Shown here piece after piece: positions 1-6,995 of a DNA stretch of 39,995 nucleotides. Below the pieces are notes generated by a model, which ran no database searches, had not been told where the DNA came from, and saw nothing but the letters and a program-made list of their open reading frames with translations. The stretch spans positions 1-39,995 of the forward strand of contig JBFMDA010000009.1 in NCBI GenBank assembly GCA_040754255.1, written 5' to 3'. Both the position numbers and the translations under genes were made by a program. Origin of the DNA: SURF-25 sp040754255 (GTDB taxonomy: Bacteria; Omnitrophota; Gorgyraeia; Gygaellales; Profunditerraquicolaceae). Each line of letters opens with the position of its first letter. Position 1 is the first letter of the stretch.

Positions 1-89
1 GCATAAGAAGTAATCTTTGTTTTCTTGCTTCTGGGGTCGCATTCCCTGCCGGAACGTACAACCAGATTATAGAACTCGGATAATTTCAT
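1..89 (-). CDS. N-terminus of a gene cut by the window edge, possibly NIF3/DUF34 family
   Basis: Only the first 29 codons are in the window. The ATG at 89-87 overlaps the cvpA stop codon by four bases (ATGA), a typical coupled start, and an AGGAT lies about 11 nt upstream inside cvpA. The peptide begins MKLSEFYNLVVRSG and continues through a CDPR motif. This resembles my memory of the N-termini of NIF3-like (DUF34) dinuclear-metal proteins, which often carry a similar segment followed by DPRGK. That is a weak match over few residues, so the function is tentative. The reading frame itself is well supported by the overlap and by the absence of stops. Confidence 0.6.
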   Translation of the reverse strand, partial: MKLSEFYNLVVRSGRECDPRSKKTKITSY

Positions 90-664
90 GAATTAATACT
101 ATCCTGGACTTCCTGAATAGTGTCATTGAACCTTTCACCCGTCATAAATTTAGACATCACGTGGCGCCACAGCCAACTGTACGTGGAAGGCGCTACTTTA
201 AAGAAAGAGCTCCCGGAGAGAGAGTTGAGGGCACTGCTCCTTAGGTAGCTGATCGAAGAGATCACCAGCATAAAAACGATGAGCCCGGACAACAGGATAG
301 ACCTAAGGACCCCCAGCGTGACGCCCCCTACCTTATTCACACGCGGCACCGCCTCCATTTTGATGAAACGGGCGAAGACTGAACGGGACGCAAAGAAGAA
401 AAGATCCGTGATCACCACAATAAATACAAAAAAGATAAAATCAAGAAAATCTAAAGGTACGACCTTAAGATCGAATCGGTCTCTGAAAAAATCGGATACT
501 GGGGTGTAATAGTGAAGAGAAAAGTATATCGCACACACAGTGCCCAGGAATCTGAACAATTCGTGCGGTAGGCCGTTTTTTAAAGCGATGTAACAGGTTC
601 TGGCAAAAATAATTACAATGCCGATATCGACCCAATTTATCCGTGCAAATGCCTCAAGTATCAT
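86..664 (-). CDS. cvpA: CvpA-family inner membrane protein
   Basis: A 192-residue protein with four hydrophobic segments at roughly residues 11-24, 36-52, 72-92 and 112-140, then a soluble amphipathic C-terminus. The length, the four-helix plan and the N-terminal NWVDIGI segment fit the CvpA (colicin V production protein) family. Members are linked to envelope integrity and colicin V secretion, but their biochemical role is not settled. It is the first gene after the groESL terminator and has its own strong promoter. The predicted leader is only about 15 nt and has no visible Shine-Dalgarno sequence. The family call rests on topology and short motifs. Confidence 0.75.
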   Translation of the reverse strand: MILEAFARINWVDIGIVIIFARTCYIALKNGLPHELFRFLGTVCAIYFSLHYYTPVSDFFRDRFDLKVVPLDFLDFIFFVFIVVITDLFFFASRSVFARFIKMEAVPRVNKVGGVTLGVLRSILLSGLIVFMLVISSISYLRSSALNSLSGSSFFKVAPSTYSWLWRHVMSKFMTGERFNDTIQEVQDSINS

Positions 665-685
665 AAGATAATAAAAATTTTTACA

Positions 686-714
686 AGTATATCATATAAA
701 AGGCGGTTTGTCAA
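686..714 (-). promoter_or_regulatory. Strong sigma-70-type promoter for cvpA
   Basis: On the minus strand a perfect -35 box TTGACA (714-709) is separated by exactly 17 nt from a -10 box TATACT (691-686), which is preceded by TG as an extended -10. The predicted start of transcription is near 679, about 15 nt before the cvpA ATG. It lies just beyond the groEL terminator, so cvpA and the gene after it form a separate transcription unit. This is read directly from sequence and has not been tested. Confidence 0.8.
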
Positions 715-728
715 GAAAGCGCTTTCTT
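713..728. repeat. 16-bp perfect palindrome next to the cvpA -35 box (candidate operator)
   Basis: AAGAAAGCGCTTTCTT reads identically on both strands and shares its last two bases with the -35 box of the cvpA promoter. A perfect, gapless palindrome in this position is what a homodimeric regulator site looks like. It differs from the CIRCE element upstream of groES. I cannot assign a regulator. Confidence 0.55.
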
Positions 729-734
729 TACCTA

Positions 735-769
735 TATAAAAGAGAAGGGGCGAAGTTTCCTTCGCCCCT
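735..769 (-). terminator. Rho-independent terminator after groEL
   Basis: On the minus strand a 10-bp GC-rich stem AGGGGCGAAG / CTTCGCCCCT (769-746) closes a GAAA tetraloop (759-756). It is followed by the pyrimidine-rich tract TCTCTTTTATATA. The hairpin begins about 35 nt after the groEL stop codon. There is no T-tract on the plus strand, so it acts only in the groESL direction. Confidence 0.9.
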
Positions 770-803
770 GCAAACGGTTACGTAAAGCCCTTTCTAAAAC
801 CGT

Positions 804-2441
804 TTAATACATTCCTCCCATCCCTCCCATTCCCCCTCCTGGAGGCATAGGTGGCATTTTTTCGTCCTTTTCAGGCTTATCCGAAATGAGCGCCTCGGTA
901 GTAAGCAGGAGCGCAGCGATGCTGGCTGCATTCTGCAAGGCACTGCGGGTAACCTTAGTGGGATCAATCACGCCGGCCTGTATCATATCCACATACGCAT
1001 CCTGGGATACATCATAGCCGGTGCTGGTCTTCTCTTGTTTTACCCGCTGTACTACTACTGAACCCTCCAGGCCCGCATTCTGGGCGATCTGGCGGATCGG
1101 CTCTTCCAGCGACCTTTTAATGATATCGATACCGATCTTTTCGTCGCCGTCTACTTTCAGCTTCTCAAGTGCAGCGATAGTGCGAAGAAGCGCAACTCCG
1201 CCTCCGGGGATAATCCCTTCTTCTGCGGCTGCGCGTGTTGCATGAAGCGCATCTTCCACGCGGGCCTTTTTCTCTTTCATTTCGGTTTCTGTTGCTGCGC
1301 CCACATTGATAACCGCAACTCCCCCGGCCAGTTTTGCCAGCCTTTCCTGAAGCTTCTCTTTATCATAATCGGAATCACTTGACTCGACCTGTTTTTTAAT
1401 CTGGGCAATCCGGGCATTAATCGCCTGGGTCTTGCCTGCCCCTTCAACGATCGTAGTATTCTCTTTATCTACCTTTACCCGCTTTGCCCGACCAAGGTCT
1501 TCGCTATCGACATTCTCTAGCTTAATACCGAGGTCTTCGGTTATTGCTTTTCCGCCGGTAAGCACCGCGATATCCTCAAGCATGGCCTTACGCCTGTCTC
1601 CGTATCCGGGTGCCTTTACCGCACACGCAACAAAAGTCCCACGGATCTTATTCACCACCAGCGTAGCTAACGCTTCGCCTTCGACTTCTTCAGCAATGAT
1701 AAGCAAAGGCTTGCCTGCGCGGGCTATCTTCTCAAGGAGCGGAAGGATATCTTTAATCGCTGATATCTTTTTTTCATAGATGAGAATATAAGGGTCCTCA
1801 AGCACCACTTCCATTCTTTCGGCATCAGTGACAAAATACGGCGAAAGGTACCCCTGGTCGAACTGCATCCCTTCGACAACCTCTTTTGTCGTCGCGGTGG
1901 ATTTTGCCTCTTCAACGGTAATAACGCCGTCTTTGCCGACGCTATCCATGGCTTCCGCAATAAGGTCGCCGATAGTGGTATCGCAGTTCGCTGCGATAGA
2001 GGCAACCTGCGCAAATTCTTTCTTTTCTTTGATTGGGGTAGAAAGCTTCTTGAGCTCCTCGATTACCTTTTCTACTGCCTTTTCAATCCCCCGTTTTAAC
2101 GCCATGGGGTTTGCGCCTGCAGTCACGTTCTTAAGCCCTTCGCGATAAATAGCCTCGGCTAGGATTGTCGCCGTAGTAGTCCCGTCACCAGCAGTATCAG
2201 AAGTTTTTTCAGCGACTTCCTTTACCATCTGGGCACCCATATTCTCAAAAGGGTCCTCTAGATCTATTTCTTTTGCAACGGTTACGCCGTCTTTGGTGAT
2301 GGTTGGCGAACCGAACTTCTTGTCAATAACAACATTTCGGCCCTTAGGGCCAAGGGTCACTTTGACCGCAGCTGCCAGCTGCTCTACTCCGCTCAAGATC
2401 TTCCTGCGGCCCTCATCCCTGAATAATAACTGTTTTGCCAT
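804..2441 (-). CDS. groL: Chaperonin GroEL (60 kDa, Hsp60)
   Basis: 545 residues, full length for the family. GroEL forms the double-ring ATP-driven folding chamber of the cytosol, capped by GroES. Visible hallmarks are the N-terminal ATP-site segments TLGPKGRNV (about 29-37) and AGDGTTTA (about 85-91, with the catalytic-loop Asp at 86), the second ATP-site segment PGGGVALLR, and the disordered GGM-repeat tail ending GGMGGMGGMY. The ATG has a strong GGAGGAG ribosome site. It starts 16 nt after groES and shares the CIRCE-controlled promoter. A terminator follows immediately. Confidence 0.99.
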   Translation of the reverse strand: MAKQLLFRDEGRRKILSGVEQLAAAVKVTLGPKGRNVVIDKKFGSPTITKDGVTVAKEIDLEDPFENMGAQMVKEVAEKTSDTAGDGTTTATILAEAIYREGLKNVTAGANPMALKRGIEKAVEKVIEELKKLSTPIKEKKEFAQVASIAANCDTTIGDLIAEAMDSVGKDGVITVEEAKSTATTKEVVEGMQFDQGYLSPYFVTDAERMEVVLEDPYILIYEKKISAIKDILPLLEKIARAGKPLLIIAEEVEGEALATLVVNKIRGTFVACAVKAPGYGDRRKAMLEDIAVLTGGKAITEDLGIKLENVDSEDLGRAKRVKVDKENTTIVEGAGKTQAINARIAQIKKQVESSDSDYDKEKLQERLAKLAGGVAVINVGAATETEMKEKKARVEDALHATRAAAEEGIIPGGGVALLRTIAALEKLKVDGDEKIGIDIIKRSLEEPIRQIAQNAGLEGSVVVQRVKQEKTSTGYDVSQDAYVDMIQAGVIDPTKVTRSALQNAASIAALLLTTEALISDKPEKDEKMPPMPPGGGMGGMGGMY

Positions 2442-2457
2442 GACTCCTCCTCTAGTG

Positions 2458-2748
2458 TTATTTGATAATTGCCAGGATATCCTCTTCCCTGATGATTAAA
2501 AGCTCTTCTCCGTCTTTGTTGGTAAATTCATTGCCGGAGTATTTGCCATACAATACCTTGTCGCCTGCTTTTACTTCCAGCGGCTGCAAAGTGCCGTTTT
2601 CCAGGATTTTGCCTTTGCCGACAGCGATCACTTCTCCCTGCTGAGGCTTCTCTTTGGCGGTATCAGGCAAGACAATGCCGCCCTTGGTCTTATTCTCGGC
2701 TTCAAGCGGCTTTACCAGTACGCGGTCACCAAGTGGATGAATCTTCAT
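2458..2748 (-). CDS. groS: Co-chaperonin GroES (10 kDa, Hsp10)
   Basis: 96 residues, the normal length. GroES forms the heptameric lid of the GroEL chamber. The N-terminal IHPLGDRVLVKP segment, the mobile loop around residues 18-32 (KTKGGIVLPDTAKEK) and the KYSGNE motif are all present. The ATG is preceded by an excellent AAAGGAGGTG ribosome site. It is the first gene of the groES-groEL operon and sits directly downstream of the CIRCE element. Confidence 0.98.
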   Translation of the reverse strand: MKIHPLGDRVLVKPLEAENKTKGGIVLPDTAKEKPQQGEVIAVGKGKILENGTLQPLEVKAGDKVLYGKYSGNEFTNKDGEELLIIREEDILAIIK

Positions 2749-2789
2749 TACTACACCTCCTTTAATTGTTTTGACGAGTTATGTTGATT

Positions 2790-2816
2790 TTGGCACTCAA
2801 AAATACAGAGTGCTAA
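2790..2816. promoter_or_regulatory. CIRCE operator (HrcA binding site) of groESL
   Basis: Plus-strand TTGGCACTC-N9-GAGTGCTAA matches the consensus inverted repeat TTAGCACTC-N9-GAGTGCTAA in 17 of 18 arm positions. It overlaps the end of the -10 box and covers the predicted transcription start, so HrcA bound here would block initiation. This predicts heat-inducible, HrcA-repressed groESL expression. hrcA itself is not in the window. Confidence 0.95.
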
Positions 2817-2843
2817 TTTAAAACATTTTTTGCGAGTTGTCAA
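2815..2843 (-). promoter_or_regulatory. Housekeeping promoter of groESL
   Basis: Minus strand TTGACA (2843-2838), a 17-nt spacer, then TAAATT (2820-2815). An A/T tract just upstream (about 2862-2844) could act as an UP element. The CIRCE arm begins inside the -10 box. The predicted start is near 2808, giving a leader of about 60 nt that contains the CIRCE repeat. Confidence 0.85.
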
Positions 2844-2860
2844 GTATTTTTTTTAAAAAA

Positions 2861-3100
2861 TTATTTCTCCTGGTCGATCAAGGCCAACACATCCGCAATA
2901 TTCACCAGGTCTCCCTCGTGGAATAATATCTCTGTCAACACACCGGTAGAGGGACTGGGTAAATTAAATGCAGCTTTATCCGTAGTAAGCTCGACCAGAT
3001 CGTCTTTCTCGTTAACCCTGTCCCCTTCCTTAAAAAACCAGTAAGAAACAGTTGCGTTCTTGATACCCTCGCCTAATTCCGGCAAAATAACCTTTACCAT
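2861..3100 (-). CDS. Stand-alone lipoyl (biotin/lipoyl-attachment) domain protein
   Basis: 79 residues comprising one lipoyl domain and nothing else. It opens with LPELGEG and carries the attachment motif TTDKA, with the acceptor Lys at residue 42. It matches the N-terminal lipoyl domain of E2 subunits of 2-oxoacid dehydrogenases. The E1-binding and acyltransferase domains are missing, and a clean TAA ends the frame. An AAAGGAG ribosome site precedes the ATG. It follows the dihydrolipoamide dehydrogenase gene by 61 nt, so it probably serves the same complex. It could be a free lipoyl carrier or the remnant of a truncated E2. Confidence 0.85.
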   Translation of the reverse strand: MVKVILPELGEGIKNATVSYWFFKEGDRVNEKDDLVELTTDKAAFNLPSPSTGVLTEILFHEGDLVNIADVLALIDQEK

Positions 3101-3161
3101 CCTACCGGCTCCTTTATTTTTTACCTTTTTTAAGTGTATGCGCCCCCTAAAAACGCTATCG

Positions 3162-4463
3162 CTATACTTCTCTTAATGCCTCGGCAGTATTTTCAGATAA
3201 AGACGGATGCGCAAAGAGCACATCCCTGAACTGTTTCGCTTTAACGCCTGCCTGTACTGCAACCGTAATGACGCCGATAAGTTCGGTTGCATTCGGCCCT
3301 ATGATTGACGCGCCGAGAATGCGGTCGGACCGCGTATCGGTCACTATCTTTATAAACCCTTCTGTCTCTCCCATAATACGCGCCATCGCCGAGGCGAGAA
3401 AATGGAAGACGCGCACCTGGGTATGGAGCGAGCGCTCTTTGGCAGCCTGTTCGTTCAGGCCGACGCTGGCTACCTCAGGATACGTAAAAATACAATTGGG
3501 GACACCCTCGTTCAATGCCTTTTCTGAAGGCGTACCTGACGCAATATTCAACGCCGCAATACGCGCCTGATATGCAGCAAAATGAGCCAACATATTTACT
3601 GCAGTACAATCGCCAGCCGCATACACGTTATGCACGGAGGTCCTAAGGTACTCATCAATAATAATCCGACCTTCATCAACCCTGACTCCCGCAGAATCTA
3701 AACCGAGGCCGTAAATCAGCGGCTTTCTACCCACGCACACCAATACGGTTTCGTACGAATTAAGGTCGTAGCCGCCTGGCTGTGCGCGAGTAATTACTTC
3801 TATCCCCCTTTTCTTAAACGCAGTCTCCAGTTTTCGCGCAACTTCTAAGTCCTCCTGAGGCAACAGTTGAGGCATTGCTTCCCGTATGGTCACGCGGGAG
3901 CCTAACAGAGAAAAAAGAGAAGCAAACTCGCACCCGACTACTCCTCCACCGACGATAAGCAAAGAAGCGGGGATGTGTTCATACGACAGTATATCGTTGC
4001 TGGAAATGATTTTTTTTCCGTCAAATTGCAAATCCTTGCATTCTGCGGGCTCCGAGCCGCAGGCGATAAGCAGCGCGCGGCCTTGAAGCCTTCTGTCTTG
4101 CAGTTGGACCGTATTGGCAGAGACAAGTTCTGCCCTGGACGTAAAATACTCGACACCCCTTAATTTTAGCTCAATGCCTTTTTTTAGTTGTTCGATAATT
4201 CTGTTTTTCCTGCTAAAAACCGATTTAAAATTGACCTTGGGGCTGCCGTCGATTTCCACTCCGAATGCGGCCGCATCTTGTATGCCCTTGAGGGCTTTGG
4301 AAGACTGTATCAGGACCTTAGTGGGGATACAACCTAGGTTAAGGCAGGTTCCGCCGAGACTTCCTTGCTCGACGAGCGCAACCTTCAGGCCTTTTTTCTG
4401 CGCAACAATTGCCGCATTAAATCCGGCCCAACCAGCGCCTATGATAATAAGGTCATATGCCAT
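3162..4463 (-). CDS. lpdA: Dihydrolipoamide dehydrogenase (E3), FAD/NAD disulfide oxidoreductase
   Basis: 433 residues from the ATG at 4463; an in-frame TTG six bases earlier is possible but less likely. E3 reoxidises dihydrolipoamide in pyruvate, 2-oxoglutarate and related complexes. Visible features are the FAD Rossmann motif GAGWAG (9-14), the redox disulfide in GGTCLNLGCIPTK (Cys40/Cys45), the NAD-binding GGGVVGCEFA, the second FAD motif YAAGDC, and the C-terminal HPSLSE with the His419/Glu424 catalytic pair. It is shorter than typical E3 (about 460-475) but has all active-site elements. It lies 9 nt after mdh and before a free lipoyl domain. Another pyridine nucleotide-disulfide reductase is less likely. 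Confidence 0.88.
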   Translation of the reverse strand: MAYDLIIIGAGWAGFNAAIVAQKKGLKVALVEQGSLGGTCLNLGCIPTKVLIQSSKALKGIQDAAAFGVEIDGSPKVNFKSVFSRKNRIIEQLKKGIELKLRGVEYFTSRAELVSANTVQLQDRRLQGRALLIACGSEPAECKDLQFDGKKIISSNDILSYEHIPASLLIVGGGVVGCEFASLFSLLGSRVTIREAMPQLLPQEDLEVARKLETAFKKRGIEVITRAQPGGYDLNSYETVLVCVGRKPLIYGLGLDSAGVRVDEGRIIIDEYLRTSVHNVYAAGDCTAVNMLAHFAAYQARIAALNIASGTPSEKALNEGVPNCIFTYPEVASVGLNEQAAKERSLHTQVRVFHFLASAMARIMGETEGFIKIVTDTRSDRILGASIIGPNATELIGVITVAVQAGVKAKQFRDVLFAHPSLSENTAEALREV

Positions 4464-4472
4464 TAGCAAATT

Positions 4473-5390
4473 TTAAGGTATCCGGGTAATCAGTGCCCGT
4501 AAGGATTCGGCGGATTGAATGAGTGCCGCGGTTTCGGAAACGTTCAATTTAAGCTCAATAACCTTTTCTATCCCGCTTCTTCCTAAAATGCAGGGGACGC
4601 CAATGCAAATATTTTTCAGGCCGTATTCACCCTGAAGAAGTGTTGAAACGCCTATGGTGCGCTTTTGGTCTTTTGCGATGGCTGACACCAGATCAGCTAT
4701 GCAAAGAGAAGGAGCAAAGAATGCACTGCCCGTTCCCAGGAAACTAACGATTTCCTTACCGCGCTCCTTTGTCTTTTGAAGGAGAAGTTGCACTTGAGTA
4801 TCGTCGAGGAATTCATCAAGCGCTACCCCCCTCACATACGTACACCTCGGCAAAGGAAGCATTCCCTCTCCATGAGTGCCGATAACCACAGCCTCGATAT
4901 CTTGAGCCGGCACCGTTGTTGCCTGGCTGATCAAATTTCTGAAACGTGCCGCATCAAGGCTCGAGCCCATTCCCAAGACCCTGGCAGGAGAAAAACCGGT
5001 ATAGTGCAATACCAGATATGTCATCACATCCAAGGGGTTGGTAACTACAATCACGATTGCGCCAGGGGCGTGTTTTTTAATCGCTCCAGAAAGGCCTTTT
5101 AAGATCTGGCTGTTTTTATCAAATAACTCTTCCCTGGTCATACCGGGTTTACGGGCAAATCCGGCAGTGATTACAATAATGTTTGAATCCTGCACGCAAG
5201 CGATGTCGTCGCTGGCAGTGATGCGACAGGGGATCCTTACATGCGCGCAGGCGTCTTCTAGGTCAAGCGCCTTGCCCCTTGCCAATGCGCCCGCAATATC
5301 CAGAAGCACCACTTCGCCCAAATCCTGCTTTGCGATATGCAGAGCGGCAAGCGATCCCACATTTCCTGCGCCGACAACACTGATCTTCAT
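4473..5390 (-). CDS. mdh: Malate dehydrogenase (LDH-like, NAD-dependent)
   Basis: 305 residues. It interconverts malate and oxaloacetate. The N-terminal Rossmann fold GAGNVGS is followed by Asp31, which favours NAD. The active-site loop has Arg80 and Arg86 (FARKPGMTR); the Arg at position 80 is the malate-type residue where lactate dehydrogenases have Gln. Asn118, Arg150 and the catalytic His173 in GTHGEGMLPLP are present. The start has an AGGAAC ribosome site 10 nt after icd. Its position next to isocitrate dehydrogenase supports a TCA role. Confidence 0.92.
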   Translation of the reverse strand: MKISVVGAGNVGSLAALHIAKQDLGEVVLLDIAGALARGKALDLEDACAHVRIPCRITASDDIACVQDSNIIVITAGFARKPGMTREELFDKNSQILKGLSGAIKKHAPGAIVIVVTNPLDVMTYLVLHYTGFSPARVLGMGSSLDAARFRNLISQATTVPAQDIEAVVIGTHGEGMLPLPRCTYVRGVALDEFLDDTQVQLLLQKTKERGKEIVSFLGTGSAFFAPSLCIADLVSAIAKDQKRTIGVSTLLQGEYGLKNICIGVPCILGRSGIEKVIELKLNVSETAALIQSAESLRALITRIP

Positions 5391-5400
5391 CGCGCTGTTC

Positions 5401-6492
5401 CTATTTTGAGCAAATCAATTCGTGAATTACGGCATCCGCCATCTGCCGTGTCCCCGCGGAGGTTGGATCATCAGGGCTAGGTTTTAAATCGTAGGTAACT
5501 GACGTACCTTGCGCAATCACGCGTTTCACTGCTGTTTCAAGCCTCTCTGCCGCAAGCTCCTCTTTGAGGTAGCGCAGCATCAAAACTCCGGAAAGGATCA
5601 TTGCGGTCGGGTTAACCTTATTTTTACCGGTGTATTTCGGCGCTGCCCCATGCACCGCTTCGAATACCGCAATACCGTCCCCGATATTTGCACCTGGGGC
5701 AATACCTAAACCTCCTACCAACCCTGCGCAAAGGTCCGATAGTATATCTCCGTAAAGGTTAGGCAACACAAGTACATCAAAGTTCTTAGGCTTCTGCACA
5801 AGCTGCATCGCCATGTTATCTACGATTGCCTCTTCAAACGCTATCTTACCCGAATATCGCTTTGCTACCTCGCGGCCAACCTTTAGGAATAGCCCGTCGG
5901 TGAATTTCATAATATTGGCCTTGTGTACGATAGTGACTTTTTTGCGCTTATTATGTAACGCATATTCAAACGCAAACCGGACAATACGCTCCGAAGCGAA
6001 TTTAGAGATAGACTTGATTGAAATACCGGAATCCTGCCTAATCTTTTTTTCCTGAAGCTTGGAGATTTCAGAAATAAGCTGTAGGGTCTTAGGCAGGCCT
6101 TCCTGAAACTCTATGCCCGCATATAAATCTTCGCTATTTTCTCTGATCACCACCAGATCGATATCCCGGTAATATGACTTTACCCCCTGGTAAGACCTTG
6201 CCGGCCGCACGCACGCATATAAATCGAGGGCGTGACGGATTGCCACATTCACGGAGCGAAAACCCTCCCCGATCGGGGTAATGATCGGCCCCTTCAATGC
6301 GACCTTGTTCTTCTTTATAGAATCGAGTGTACGCTTAGGCAATAGTTCTCCGTATTTCTCCTGCGCACACTGGCCGGCTTCTGCCTCTTCCCAGTCGATT
6401 TTGACTCCTGTTGCCTCAATACACCTTCTTGCCGCAAGGCTTACTTCGGGTCCGATGCCGTCTCCAGGAATCAGTGTAATTGTATGTGTCAT
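5401..6492 (-). CDS. icd: Isocitrate dehydrogenase (beta-decarboxylating dehydrogenase family)
   Basis: 363 residues. The active-site stretch has Ser80, Asn82, Arg86 and Arg96 (RSVNVAIR and CVRPARS) and Tyr124 in ENSEDLYAG. This is the isocitrate pattern, not that of isopropylmalate dehydrogenase. The product is 2-oxoglutarate. The coenzyme segment HGAAPKYTG has Lys-Tyr where NADP enzymes such as E. coli Icd do, and Tyr in VTYD is also kept, but the E. coli Arg395 equivalent is Pro. NADP preference is therefore likely but not certain. The short length resembles NAD-IDH/IPMDH-like homologues. It starts 2 nt after the dehydratase small subunit, with GGAGGA upstream. Confidence 0.9.
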   Translation of the reverse strand: MTHTITLIPGDGIGPEVSLAARRCIEATGVKIDWEEAEAGQCAQEKYGELLPKRTLDSIKKNKVALKGPIITPIGEGFRSVNVAIRHALDLYACVRPARSYQGVKSYYRDIDLVVIRENSEDLYAGIEFQEGLPKTLQLISEISKLQEKKIRQDSGISIKSISKFASERIVRFAFEYALHNKRKKVTIVHKANIMKFTDGLFLKVGREVAKRYSGKIAFEEAIVDNMAMQLVQKPKNFDVLVLPNLYGDILSDLCAGLVGGLGIAPGANIGDGIAVFEAVHGAAPKYTGKNKVNPTAMILSGVLMLRYLKEELAAERLETAVKRVIAQGTSVTYDLKPSPDDPTSAGTRQMADAVIHELICSK

Positions 6493-6494
6493 GG

Positions 6495-6995
6495 TTAGAG
6501 AGTTAATCCTCCGCGCTTTTTAACATAGTTCACCACTCCCCCCTCCGAGAGCATTTTCTGCATAAATTCAGGGAGCGGCTTAATTGGAAAAGAAACGCCA
6601 GTGGTCTGATTCACTATCATGCCCCTGTCTAGGTCAATATCCAGCGCATCATTATCGTGTATCTTGTCGGTATCGGCTTCAACAAGCAATAAGCCGATAT
6701 TGAAGCTATTTCGGTAGAATATGCGCGCAAAATTCTTAGCCAGCACCGCAATAATACCGGATTCCTTAATAACCAGAGGCGCCTGCTCCCTGGAAGATCC
6801 CATGCCGAAATTCTTTCCTGCCACCAGCACTGTTTCTGCGGGCACAATTTTTTTAGGAAAGCTGGGGTCAATATCCTCCATAATATGCGTTGCTAATTCT
6901 TTCATGTCGGTAATGGAGAATTTATAGCGTCCGGATATGATAAAATCCGTATTGATGTTGTCTCCCAACTTTAATGCCTTGCCTTTTACTCTCAT
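6495..6995 (-). CDS. leuD: Aconitase-superfamily small (swivel) subunit, LeuD/HACN type
   Basis: 166 residues, typical of archaeal-type LeuD and homoaconitase small subunits. It forms the substrate-binding swivel domain that pairs with the large iron-sulfur subunit. GDNINTDFI (11-19) and GSSREQAP (66-73) are family hallmarks. The substrate-recognition loop reads YKFSIT (about 24-29), unlike the YLRT and YLV types I recall for methanogen homoaconitase and isopropylmalate isomerase. The start overlaps the pilT stop by four bases (ATGA). The context (icd, mdh) suggests aconitase activity rather than leucine synthesis. The symbol marks the family only. Confidence 0.85.
   Translation of the reverse strand: MRVKGKALKLGDNINTDFIISGRYKFSITDMKELATHIMEDIDPSFPKKIVPAETVLVAGKNFGMGSSREQAPLVIKESGIIAVLAKNFARIFYRNSFNIGLLLVEADTDKIHDNDALDIDLDRGMIVNQTTGVSFPIKPLPEFMQKMLSEGGVVNYVKKRGGLTL

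Noticed and set aside
279..509. Plus-strand open frames such as this one, and many others throughout the window
   Set aside because: They lie opposite well-recognised minus-strand genes, have no ribosome sites or family resemblance, and are explained as shadow frames.
2844..2862. A/T-rich tract after the lipoyl gene as a terminator
   Set aside because: There is a T-run but no GC-rich stem before it; it is better read as an A-tract upstream of the groES promoter.
4464..4469. TTG start six bases upstream of the dihydrolipoamide dehydrogenase ATG
   Set aside because: The ATG at 4463 gives the canonical MAYDLIIIGAG opening; the extra two residues add nothing.
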